Of a DNA stretch of 64,000 nt, positions 1 through 9,736 are shown in pieces. The DNA lies in contig JADNRX010000068.1 of the NCBI GenBank assembly GCA_015501595.1, positions 1 through 64,000 of the forward strand, read 5' to 3'. Source of the DNA: Hymenopellis radicata (lineage: Eukaryota > Basidiomycota > Agaricomycetes > Agaricales > Physalacriaceae). Positions within the stretch are counted from its first letter, which is position 1. Each line of letters opens with the position of its first letter. The notes beneath the pieces were generated by a model that did no database searches, was not told the origin of the DNA, and saw only the letters and a list, made by a program, of their open reading frames with translations. A program made the position numbers and the translations under genes.

Positions 1-1043
1 AGACGCGGGTTATAACCCCCAAACTCACTTGACAATAGGCAGAGGCCAGCAACGACGACGAAGGCATGACACGTGGTCATTTGGATGTCGACGAACCATC
101 AAGAGCGACGAAATCTTTACTGGTACGCGTTCTGTATTTTCAGTGTGGCCGCAATTCTCACAATCCGGCAGGTCGGGAACGTCTTACGCAACTGTGACTG
201 CGGTGTCTTGACAAGCTGGTTCGCGACTACTCTCACCAAGCCCAACCTGCGTGATTGACTCCCTTTCCCAGATGCATCCATTTCAACCCCTCTGAATCCT
301 GGGTCGTTAAAGATGGCCGATGTCGGTGTCGATGTCTAACGCGGCGTCGAATACCATATTCCCGGACTACCTTGCTTTCGTTCATGGGGGGCGCTATAAG
401 AGTGACTTCATATCTGTGAGTCAACCTTGTACTTATCGTCCTGGTACTCGACATAGTCTAACAATCCTTTCCAGATCTTTTGTCGGCATCATGCGGCCTT
501 GGGACGATGGCGACGACGGCGATAACGACTCTTGTTGCATTTTCACCATAAATCGTATCGGCTGAGCGTCGTTGCTGCTGCTTTTCCTCACTATTCTTGC
601 TCAAGCCCCGTCTAGAGCCGTCTGACGAGCACGATGCCGGTGACGCTCGCGCAACGATATTCGAGGCTGGCTCTTGGAGGTGGTTAGACCACTAGAGGAG
701 CTTATCGACAAAGCTATAGATCCACGGGAGTATTACTTCGTCCGCGGAGGCAGAGAGCGGCACGATTTATGCTCAAGGGAAACTGAAGCAAGTGTGCAGG
801 ATGACGACTTTCCCGGAGACGTACGAGCCGTGGATGACTGGCGGCGCGGGCGCGGGTACGATTACTGTTATGCCTATGGACTGTACTGGTGTTCCTGCAC
901 TGATATGAGGAACACGGATTTTACTTGGACAATAAGTACTTACACACTCGCTATGCCAGGACGATTTTACATCTTATTTTACCTTTGTTCTGCTCCATAC
1001 ACCTACTTGATTTTCAATCCTTTATTCTGAATCTGTGGTACAT
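1..1043. other. Unassigned stretch left of the retrotransposon
   Basis: I see no recognisable gene here. Short open stretches exist on the plus strand; around 800-902 one frame reads GGAGAGTITVMPMDCTG before a stop, which looks more like protein than the rest and could be the end of a degenerate gene, but no family is recognised. The last five bases before the LTR are tacat. Confidence 0.4.
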
Positions 1044-1512
1044 TGTCACGAATCGCCTTCCTCGTGACCTAGCCCCTTTTTTCCTTCACATGATGATGAC
1101 GTCATTCCTCAGTGTAACAAGCCTACCTTGACCAGTTACAACTGGTTATGACGTCATTATGTCACATGACCTCCAGTCCCGAATATGTTCCTGACTCATA
1201 ATGATTCACATCTGTCACTTGGAGATCCAGATCTATCACCTGGACATCCCGGATCGTTGGATCGGACCGCCCGGGTAACTTGGAACACATGGATAGGTGG
1301 ACGCTGTTACGCATATATACACATGGCCTCTGTAGATAGATCCCCACTCTGTTCTCCTTTGTCTCCGTACTACACAGTTCCCTCTGTACTACGTCGAGCT
1401 AGCACAGCGTCCTCTACGCTTTATCATCTATCATTCTTATCGCATCTCTATCTCCCGCTCCTCTAGTCGCGGCCCGAGCGGTCTTGTGCTCACGTGGTCA
1501 CTGTTCTTGACA
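1044..1512 (+). repeat. 5' LTR
   Basis: This 469-bp direct repeat matches 7465-7936. Differences seen by eye are two substitutions (near 1069 and 1466) and three one-base gaps (two near 1172-1178, one near 1451). It contains a TATA-like stretch (gcatatatacac, about 1311-1322) that could be the U3 promoter, and two TGACGTCA palindromes. Confidence 0.95.
1097..1156 (+). promoter_or_regulatory. Pair of TGACGTCA (CRE/ATF-type) palindromes in the LTR
   Basis: Two perfect TGACGTCA octamers lie at 1097-1104 and 1149-1156, and again at 7518-7525 and 7570-7577 in the 3' LTR. This is the consensus site of bZIP factors of the ATF/CREB type, which act in fungal stress responses. A regulatory role here is inferred from position in U3 upstream of the TATA-like element. 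Confidence 0.45.
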
Positions 1513-2401
1513 TTAGAACAGAGTCTACTACGCTCGCCCCGCGTATGTCCTGCACCGAGGACTCTTGCACTGCCGACTACGATCATCTCCCCGATTGCCC
1601 ACGTCGTCCCCGAACTACCAAGCTTACCTTGAAGAAGGCATCTCCTGGTGAGAGAATCCTAGATAACCACGCCGCCTTCTGCTTGCACCTCCCCATAGTT
1701 GCACAATATCGGCAGTACCTGCGCCGAGATCAACGTGATCAACGTTCCCACCCATACCGTCGACCACCTCCTACCTTCGTCCCCGCCAAATACACCTCTG
1801 CATAAACCCCTTCGTCACCACGTCTTTCTCAGCCCCGCAGTACGTCACTGCCGCTGATCTCACAGATCCAAGACCTCTCCCCACCTCTATTATCGGCACA
1901 AACAACCTACGCTATTTCGATATCAAGGGTGTCGGCAATCGAGAGATCAGATTCCACACCTCGACCAATCCCGACGAACGAGTAGGGTGGTACTACAGAG
2001 CGAACCCAGAAAAGTCTTATTTCATCGAACTCCATCATCTTCCCGATCCACCTAGTGACGACGAAGAGCAGGATACCCAAGCTGAGTCTGCCCTTACACA
2101 GCAATTAGCCACTGCCCTAGCTCCCCTTGCAGCATCTGGACATCGCATAGGGCGATCCCCTGCTCTCTCTCGCATCACAACTCCCATTGTAACCTCATCA
2201 TTACCCCTTGCACCTGAACCCCCAGTCGTCCATACACCGTTTGACGACGACGAAGACGAACGAGACGACGAAAACCCCTCAGATAACGAGAACCCAGAAT
2301 CTCCTGATCGCACTACCCGATCTCCTCCACCGTCTCCATCACCGCCCCCATCTCCATCGCCGTCACCACCACCCGCTGCTATCGCTGTCATCCCTCGACC
2401 A

Positions 2402-3435
2402 ATGTCTCGCTCAGATCGCGGTAACAAACCCAAGCCCTTCAATGGCGACCGCGGCCAGTCGCGCCTCTTCATCCAAGAGCTCAACAATTTCCTCCGTCTC
2501 AACACTGCCAACTACACCACAGAGGCTGACAAAGTCTCCTTCTTCTTCACTTGCTTCGAACGAGAGACCACTGCAGGCGAGTGGGCCTCGAATGGAATGG
2601 AAGCCTACGACGAAGAGCAGCTCACCACGTTCACTGGTACAAGGTCTGGAGTACGATCGCTAACTGCATCACCCAGTTCAACAATGCCTTTGGTGCTCTT
2701 GACCCCACCACTGCTGCTCGCAATGACCTCGACTCTCTTCGTCAGCGAGGAGACTTTGCGCGCATTGACGCATTTATGACCCGTTTCGAGACCCTGGCGA
2801 TGAAGTCCAAGTACGAAGATGCCGCCCTCATCCACTTCTTTAAACAGGGCATTCGTCATGAACTTCGCACCATCATCGCCGATCAACACCCCCAGCCCAC
2901 TACCCTTGCAGAGTGGAAGACTCGAGTTGTCAACCTGGAGAACTCCCGTGCCGCTTTGAGGGCCGAGTCGTCCACTCGGTACTATCCTTCGCGCAACACC
3001 CAGTCCTCGCGCTCCAACAGCGCGCCAGCCCAGGATATGGGTGTTCCTATGGATGTTGACGCGCAACGGCGTTCCTCAGGTGCAAATTCTAGCTCTGATA
3101 GACTTACGAGACTGACCCCAATGGAAAGAGAACGCCTTCGCCGCCAGGGCGCCTGCTTTAAATGCCGTCGACCTGGGCACATCTCTCGCGACTGCCCCGT
3201 CCGCGATCCAAGACCCAACTCCACCTCCCAATCAGCTGGGCGATCCATCCGCAGCACTGACGTAGCTGCTGCCGATACCCCAGTTGCATCCACATCGACG
3301 GCGCAACCCGGCGAAATTCGCGACACGATCAAGGAACTGAGCGATGCGTTTAACCGCATGAGAGGGCTCCAGGGAGAAGAGAAGGCGGAGGCGGCCAATT
3401 ATTTGAAAGATTTTGTTGCGCATTTGGATTTTTAG
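2402..3435 (+). pseudogene. gag: Retrotransposon gag, frame-broken
   Basis: The first part reads in one frame from the ATG at 2402 (FIQELNNFLRLN, capsid-like helices) and the remainder in another frame, ending at the stop at 3433-3435. The switch lies near 2630-2650, where the tryptophan-rich WYKVWSTI motif begins out of frame with the upstream part. No intron borders fit, so a one-base loss is likely. The second part carries the capsid region and one CCHC zinc knuckle (CFKCRRPGHISRDC, near 3158-3200). The upstream frame stays open back to about 1770 without an ATG, encoding an acidic, proline-rich segment, so the true N-terminus may lie further upstream. Confidence 0.8.
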
Positions 3436-3554
3436 AGCACTCCCCCACTGCAACGTTGGGAGGAGTTGTACGATATACTGCTGGAAGTGCCGGGCGAAAT
3501 AAATTTTCGGTTTTGTCATCCCTTTGTGAGCGTATTCATCCCTCAGAACTGCGG

Positions 3555-6500
3555 ATGTCAGCAATCACAAGAAACCGACAGACACCCTCGCTCGTACTCC
3601 GAACCGAGTTCATTGGAAAACTATCCGGCAGGCAAATCGTTGCTCAAGCGCTCATTGACAGTGGCGCTGAAGGAATCATTATTAACAACAAATTCGCTGA
3701 ACGACACCACTTCACTCTTCTTCCCGTTCCCACTCCCTTCCCCGTCCGAAATGTTGATGGATCTGAGAATGTCATGGGCTACGTCACTCATTTTACTCTT
3801 CAACGTGCACGAATTTACAATCACGACCGCACAGCGCATCATGAAGAGGAGATTGAACTCTACGTCACCGACATTGGTGATCATGACGTGATCCTAGGGA
3901 CTGACTGGCTTGACGAACACAACCCCGAGATCGACTGGGCAGGTTCAGAGCTTCACTTTACACGGTGTCCGGCCTCTTGTATTCACCGGCCTGAGAAACC
4001 GGTCACCCATGTACGTGCCAAAGCTAAACAAACCCCTGTCATTGCTCACACCCAACCTCACGACCCTCGACTGCACCACCGAGACTACGAAGTCAAGTGG
4101 AGCGACCCCATCCCAGGCGCGGTTGCTAAACCGGTACAGCGCCGTGCTGGAAGACGTTGTCCTGTTCGTGTTTTCAACCATATCCAAGTACCTGTTGTCC
4201 TTTTCACCGAAGATGAAGAGGAGGAGCTGGATGTCGAACCAGTCTGGACGCAGGATGTCTTCGAACAGCATTACTACCATGATGATTATCCCCGACCTGC
4301 CTCCAAACCACCTGATCCCACCGACGTCCATATCCGAGCCACATTCACGAACGCGCAGAAGTTAGCTGAAGCGGCTCAAGCGCAAGCTAAACCGGACAAT
4401 CGTCCGCTCAAGGAGCGTGTTCCCTCCCCATATCATGCCTTTCTCACCGTCTTTGACAAGCGAACCTCCGAACGACTACCAGCGCATAGTTCTTGGGATC
4501 ATGCCATCGATCTTAAACCGGACTTTGAGCCCAAGGCTTGCAAGACGTATCCTCTATCACCCGATGAGCAGCAGCAGCTGGACTCGTTCCTCGATGAGAA
4601 CCTCAAGAAGGGGTATATCCGACCTTCGAAGTCGTCTATGGCGAGTCCTTTCTTCTTTGTTAAGAAAAAGGACGGATCATTGCGCCCCGTACAGGATTAT
4701 CGAGAACTCAATAAAGGCACTGTCAAGAACGAGTATCCCCTTCCGCTCATCCCAGAGCTTATCGACAAACTCAAAGGCGCGCGTATCTTCTCCAAGATCG
4801 ACCTACGTTGGGGTTATAACAACGTGCGTATGAAGGAAGGAGACGAGTGGAAGGGAGCCTTCAAGACCAACCGAGGACTCTTCGAGCCAACCGTCATGTT
4901 CTTCGGACTCATGAACTCTCCAGCGACCTTTCAGGCTATGATGAACAGCATTCTCAAGGATCTCATCGACTCCGGAAAAGTCGTCGTCTATATGGATGAC
5001 ATCTTGATCTTTACCGAGACGTTGGAAGAACATCGGCGCATCGTACGGGAAGTCTTAAAACGACTCCAGGAGCATGACCTCTATGCGAAACCAGAGAAGT
5101 GCGTCTTTGAAGCTGAGTCCGTCGAGTTCTTGGGGCTTATCATCTCTCACAACGCCCTCCGCATGGATCCCGTCAAAGTGTCGGGCGTCTCTCAGTGGCC
5201 AACCCCAAGACGAGTCAAAGACGTACAAGCATTCCTAGGGTTTGGTAACTTCTATCGACGTTTCATCAAGGACTTCTCCAAGATTGCTCGACCGCTCTTT
5301 GATCTTACCAAGAAGGATCAGACGTGGGACTGGAATCCCTCGTCGCAAACGGCCTTTCAGGCCCTCAAAGATGCGTTCACCTCTGCTCCCGTTCTAATTA
5401 TGCCCGACCCTGATAAACCCTATCGTGTGGAAGCAGACGCATCTGACTTCGCGACTGGTGCCACCCTTTATCAACAAGGAGACGACGAGCAGTGGCACCC
5501 TTGCGCGTTCCTGTCCAAGTCGCTCAACGAGACGCAGCGCAACTACGATATCCACGATAAGGAGCTTCTTGCGATTATCCGAGCGCTGGAGGATTGGCGA
5601 CACTACCTCGAGGGCGCTCGTCATAAGGTTGAGGTCATCACCGACCACAAGAACCTCGAGTACTTTACGCAGTCCCAGAAGCTGAGTCGCCGTCAAGCCC
5701 GATGGGCGTTATTCCTTACACGTTTTGACTTTGAACTGATTCACAAACGAGGAACCCTGAACCACAGCGATCCCCTTTCTCGCCGCCCAGACCATAAAGA
5801 GGGGGTTGAAGATGATAATGCAGATCGCATACTGCTCGACCCCACGTTCTTCCGCATTCGCGCTGTCCGCCCTAGTGCAGTGTCGTCCATTGGAGACAAT
5901 GAGTTGCGGAGGCGGATTCGCGAGTGTTCATCAAGGGACAAGGAAGTGCTCAGTGCGTTAGACGTTATTCTCAACAATGGGCCTCGTTCGCTGGTCAAAA
6001 ACCTACAGGAATGGAACTACGAAGAGGGCCTAGTACTCTTTCGAGGAAAGGTTTACGTTCCTAAGGATGCCGCTCTTCGCCGGGATGTCGTCAAGATGTA
6101 CCATGACTCAATAGTCGCCGGACATCCAGGACGCTACAAGACCTATGAACTCGTGAGCCGCGAGTTCTGGTGGCCAGGCATGTCTGTTTTTATTCGCGAC
6201 TATGTGCGAGGCTGTCCCACTTGTCAGGTCACCAAGGTCAATAATCATCCACCCCACGTTCCCCTCGTCCCCAACGAAATCCCCACTCGTCCCTTTGGTA
6301 CGATTACCAGCGACTTTATTGTCGGACTCCCTGAATGCGACGGCTACAATGCTATCCACTGTGTCGTTGATCGATCTACTAAGGGCGTTGTTGTCACTCC
6401 ATGCCGAGATACCATTGACGCCGATGGCACTATCGACCTTCTTCTCAATCACACCTACCGACGATATGGACTCTGGGACAAGATGATCACTGACCGAGGT

Positions 6501-7493
6501 CCTCAGTTCGCCAGCCAGGTCATGCAAGGAATCCATAAACGCCTCGGTATCATCTCAGCCCTCAGTACCACCTACCATCCCGAGACGGATGGGGAAACCG
6601 AGCGGTACAACCAAGAGTTGGAACAATACCTGCGCATATTCTGCAATTATCGCCAGGATGATTGGGTTAAGCACCTTCCTTTCGCCGAATTCTCCCATAA
6701 CGTTCGCGTTCACTCCGCTACAGGAAAATCTCCATTTGAACTCCTGCATGGGTTCCTTCCAAGACTATTCCCGCCGCTGCGCACTGACTCACATCTCCCG
6801 ACGCTTGAGTCCCGCCTAGAGACGTTGAAGGAATTACGAGAAGAGGTAGAGGCGAGCTTGAAGAGCGCAGCGGAGGTTATGAAGACGCAGCACGGCAATT
6901 ACCTGCTGGAACATCCGACGTTCAAGGTTGGAGACAAGGTGTTGCTGGATGGAAAAAACCTCGCTACAACGAGGCCGAAAGCTAAGTTGTCGAATAAACG
7001 CTACGGGCCATTCGAAATCACTGAAGTCCTCGGAACAGTAAACTTCCGCCTCAAACTGCCGAATAAATGGCAGATTCACAACGTATTCCATGCCTCCCTT
7101 CTTATCCCCTGGGTCGAGACCGACGCCCACGGGCCTCCCCTCCCATCTGAACTCCCCGACCTCGAGGGCGGCAAAGAGAAGTTCGACGTCGAAGCCATTC
7201 TTGCCTCCCGCAAACCACGAAATGGACGAGGGACCAGCTACAAAGTCAAATGGCTTGGTTATCCTGACTCCAAGAACACCTGGGAGCCGGCCTCCAACTT
7301 CTCCGCGCACGCTAAGGAACAGATTTATGAATTCCACCGAAACAACCCGACCGCCTATCGCGCCCCCGCTCCTCATACACGTGCTCTCTTCGGCATCACC
7401 ATAGGGGATATTTGGCGTGCTACTCCTGTGCTCCAGGCGCAAGCACAGCCTAAAGAGGGGGTATTGTCACGAATCGCCTTCCTCGTGATCTAG
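3555..7493 (+). CDS. pol: Retrotransposon Pol: protease, RT, RNase H, integrase, chromodomain
   Basis: One uninterrupted frame of about 1,310 residues from the first ATG at 3555; the frame is open from 3456, just after the gag stop, and is offset from gag. Motifs in order: aspartic protease active site ALIDSGAEG; reverse transcriptase with VVYMDDILIF (YMDD box); RNase H with VEADASDFATGATLYQ; integrase HHCC finger (HDSIVAGHPGR and CPTCQ); integrase core with SDFIVGL, ITDRGPQFAS and the glutamate in ETDGETERYNQELEQ; and a C-terminal chromodomain (YKVKWLGYPDSKNTWEP). Chromodomains of this type can steer integration to modified histones. All catalytic motifs look intact, so Pol may be functional even though gag is broken. 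The frame ends inside the 3' LTR (29 bp overlap). Confidence 0.95.
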   Translation: MSAITRNRQTPSLVLRTEFIGKLSGRQIVAQALIDSGAEGIIINNKFAERHHFTLLPVPTPFPVRNVDGSENVMGYVTHFTLQRARIYNHDRTAHHEEEIELYVTDIGDHDVILGTDWLDEHNPEIDWAGSELHFTRCPASCIHRPEKPVTHVRAKAKQTPVIAHTQPHDPRLHHRDYEVKWSDPIPGAVAKPVQRRAGRRCPVRVFNHIQVPVVLFTEDEEEELDVEPVWTQDVFEQHYYHDDYPRPASKPPDPTDVHIRATFTNAQKLAEAAQAQAKPDNRPLKERVPSPYHAFLTVFDKRTSERLPAHSSWDHAIDLKPDFEPKACKTYPLSPDEQQQLDSFLDENLKKGYIRPSKSSMASPFFFVKKKDGSLRPVQDYRELNKGTVKNEYPLPLIPELIDKLKGARIFSKIDLRWGYNNVRMKEGDEWKGAFKTNRGLFEPTVMFFGLMNSPATFQAMMNSILKDLIDSGKVVVYMDDILIFTETLEEHRRIVREVLKRLQEHDLYAKPEKCVFEAESVEFLGLIISHNALRMDPVKVSGVSQWPTPRRVKDVQAFLGFGNFYRRFIKDFSKIARPLFDLTKKDQTWDWNPSSQTAFQALKDAFTSAPVLIMPDPDKPYRVEADASDFATGATLYQQGDDEQWHPCAFLSKSLNETQRNYDIHDKELLAIIRALEDWRHYLEGARHKVEVITDHKNLEYFTQSQKLSRRQARWALFLTRFDFELIHKRGTLNHSDPLSRRPDHKEGVEDDNADRILLDPTFFRIRAVRPSAVSSIGDNELRRRIRECSSRDKEVLSALDVILNNGPRSLVKNLQEWNYEEGLVLFRGKVYVPKDAALRRDVVKMYHDSIVAGHPGRYKTYELVSREFWWPGMSVFIRDYVRGCPTCQVTKVNNHPPHVPLVPNEIPTRPFGTITSDFIVGLPECDGYNAIHCVVDRSTKGVVVTPCRDTIDADGTIDLLLNHTYRRYGLWDKMITDRGPQFASQVMQGIHKRLGIISALSTTYHPETDGETERYNQELEQYLRIFCNYRQDDWVKHLPFAEFSHNVRVHSATGKSPFELLHGFLPRLFPPLRTDSHLPTLESRLETLKELREEVEASLKSAAEVMKTQHGNYLLEHPTFKVGDKVLLDGKNLATTRPKAKLSNKRYGPFEITEVLGTVNFRLKLPNKWQIHNVFHASLLIPWVETDAHGPPLPSELPDLEGGKEKFDVEAILASRKPRNGRGTSYKVKWLGYPDSKNTWEPASNFSAHAKEQIYEFHRNNPTAYRAPAPHTRALFGITIGDIWRATPVLQAQAQPKEGVLSRIAFLVI
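7452..7461 (+). other. Polypurine tract of the LTR element
   Basis: The all-purine run aaagaggggg ends three bases before the 3' LTR and is the expected primer for plus-strand synthesis. It lies within the pol coding frame. Confidence 0.7.
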
Positions 7494-7936
7494 CCCCTTT
7501 TTTCCTTCACATGATGATGACGTCATTCCTCAGTGTAACAAGCCTACCTTGACCAGTTACAACTGGTTATGACGTCATTATGTCACATGACCTCTCAGGT
7601 CCCGAATATGTTCCTGACTCATAATGATTCACATCTGTCACTTGGAGATCCAGATCTATCACCTGGACATCCCGGATCGTTGGATCGGACCGCCCGGGTA
7701 ACTTGGAACACATGGATAGGTGGACGCTGTTACGCATATATACACATGGCCTCTGTAGATAGATCCCCACTCTGTTCTCCTTTGTCTCCGTACTACACAG
7801 TTCCCTCTGTACTACGTCGAGCTAGCACAGCGTCCTCTACGCTTTATCATCTATCATTCTTATCGCATCTCTATTCTCCCGCTCCTCTACTCGCGGCCCG
7901 AGCGGTCTTGTGCTCACGTGGTCACTGTTCTTGACA
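7465..7936 (+). repeat. 3' LTR
   Basis: This is the 472-bp copy of 1044-1512 with the same TGTCA...TGACA ends and both TGACGTCA palindromes. It is three bases longer than the 5' LTR because of three one-base gaps. Confidence 0.95.
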
Positions 7937-9736
7937 CACAGAAAGGCTGATCATTGTTTCCGATGTTCTCGCTACTTAGTTTCTATAAAATAAGCCCCTT
8001 TTCCCTTAACAGGCAGGTCGATCGCTTTTGATCGCTTGCCGAGTTGCCGAGCGCGTGGCCCGGCCGACCCTTGCCGCGGGTGGCTGCGTACGCGCGCGGC
8101 CTGCATTCATACCACCATTCCCGCCTCGTTCGGTTGTCACTTGCACTCCGGAGGTCAGCGGTGCCTCACAGAACATCGTTCTACACCGTACTCTGGGCTC
8201 TGAGCACCTCGTTGACTTGGCAGCTTGGATTTGTAATGTGTGGGGAAGAACAAGTTGGAGACGCACTGATCGTCGTGCTGGATCTCTTGGATTTTTGGGC
8301 GCCTGCGGCGCGCTGTTGAAGAGTAGCTTGTATTTCACCCTATCTACTCTCATTTTTAGTGTATGTACATGAATGGAATTTTGTCTTTAGGGACAAGATA
8401 TGAATTACAGCATTACCTTGCTCTTCTTGACACCGGCGCCTGCGGCGGGCCTTTACTTGTGCATGTGTAAACAGCTAACTTGACTAAATGGCCGTTTAGA
8501 GCTTTTCGGCTGCCTGCGGCGCAACAAAAGACTCTACTCGTTGATCCAATCAGCGTGATCGAGCGCCACAGTTTTCGGGGCGCCTGCGGCGCGTCAACGC
8601 GTCAAGTTCAGCATCCACTACAAACAGTTACATAACAGCCTGTGAATACTAATGACATATGTATCTACCCTACATACCCGCGCACGTACATCGTGAATGG
8701 AAATGACAACCCGCGGACAAGCCCTGTCCTCATGGTACATACAATAAGTAGCCACAGCAGCCTGGTAAGTGCTGATAAGTGATAAAATAACTGAAATAAC
8801 CATCATTATAACACAAAATAACAGGGTCTTCCTAGGGTAGCGGCACGAGTGTACACAGGCTGAACCCTGCCATGATCGGAAGCACATATCAGTCGCGTCT
8901 TATTCAAGACGCGTTCAGACTGTCTCCGTAACGAAATGGTAATGAATGAATCATCCACCATGGAAGTCATTAAGTTGTATGTAGCTGCGCATCGTGTGCG
9001 CGCGCTCTGCCCAACGACGCGACTGAATCACTGAAGGGTTCAGGTACTAACTAATCTAGGGTCTCGGCATGTCGTGATAGCGAGTGTGGCAGGGCGGACA
9101 TTGTGCCATCGTTCACTGTTCGTTACTAACTCTATACATCGATATCTGCAGTACTGAGTCCTCAATCGAAGACGTAGCAGAACACTTATGATAGTCTCTC
9201 AAATTGTAGTACAATAACGTGAGCGCACATTCAATTGGGCCTGCAGCAAGATAACTAATCAAGGGTCATCATCTCTGATGCCTGCAGACTACACGGCGCG
9301 CCAGCGCACGCCGCAGGGCAGAGTGCGGCGCTCTCGTTCATCCAAATCGGGGTGATGAATCTTCCGAGATCTCAAAAGAAGTGCCGGTATAATGCCCGTT
9401 ATTTCTACGTGAATAACTGTACTTATCCTAACGATGGGTTGCCGTACGTACATCATGATCTCCTCGTCGAGCAACCTTTTCAGAACCAACCTTCAATGCC
9501 GAACAGCGGACAAGTCCGCGTGCGTTTGCCGTGACTCCAAAGACACGACGACTCACACACTAACAGCATGAGCATGTTCATTGTTCAAAGTCCCAAGATC
9601 TCATAAATTATATACGTTAATGGTAACTTGTAATGCATATACTGGCTAATATCTATACAAATGGTCATGGTCATGGATGCCGATGTGGATATCAATAAAG
9701 AAAAAAAAAAGTAGTGAAAGAACACGGAAGATGGCA
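7937..9736. other. Gene-free stretch between the LTR element and ATG13
   Basis: I see no supported gene in these 1.8 kb. Open frames are short and overlap on both strands. The stretch holds the four GC-rich hairpin copies described separately and an A-rich run near 9698-9712 downstream of the ATG13 stop. Confidence 0.5.
8300..8592. repeat. Four dispersed copies of a GCGCC-TGC-GGCGC hairpin
   Basis: The motif gcgcctgcggcgc (5-bp stem, 3-nt loop) occurs at about 8300-8312, 8437-8449 (last base g), 8510-8522 (degenerate left arm) and 8580-8592. Spacings are 137, 73 and 70 bp. The surrounding sequence is not GC-rich, so the repeats stand out. Function unknown. Confidence 0.6.

Larger units (their letters stand above)
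1044..7936 (+). mobile_element. Ty3/Gypsy chromovirus LTR retrotransposon, near full length
   Basis: The element is bounded by two almost identical LTRs of 469 and 472 bp. Each starts TGTCA and ends TGACA, a perfect 5-bp terminal inverted repeat. Inside are, in order, a gag region with a CCHC zinc knuckle, a long pol frame (protease, reverse transcriptase, RNase H, integrase, chromodomain) and a purine tract just before the 3' LTR. Protease-RT-RNaseH-integrase order plus a C-terminal chromodomain defines the chromovirus branch of Ty3/Gypsy. LTR identity near 99 percent suggests a recent insertion. Flanking bases (tacat left, cacag right) do not form a clean 5-bp target duplication, and I see no tRNA-type primer site starting TGG directly after the 5' LTR. 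Confidence 0.96.

Noticed and set aside
1513..1560. tRNA-complementary primer binding site after the 5' LTR
   Set aside because: The bases ttagaacagagtctact do not start with TGG and match no tRNA 3' end I can recall.
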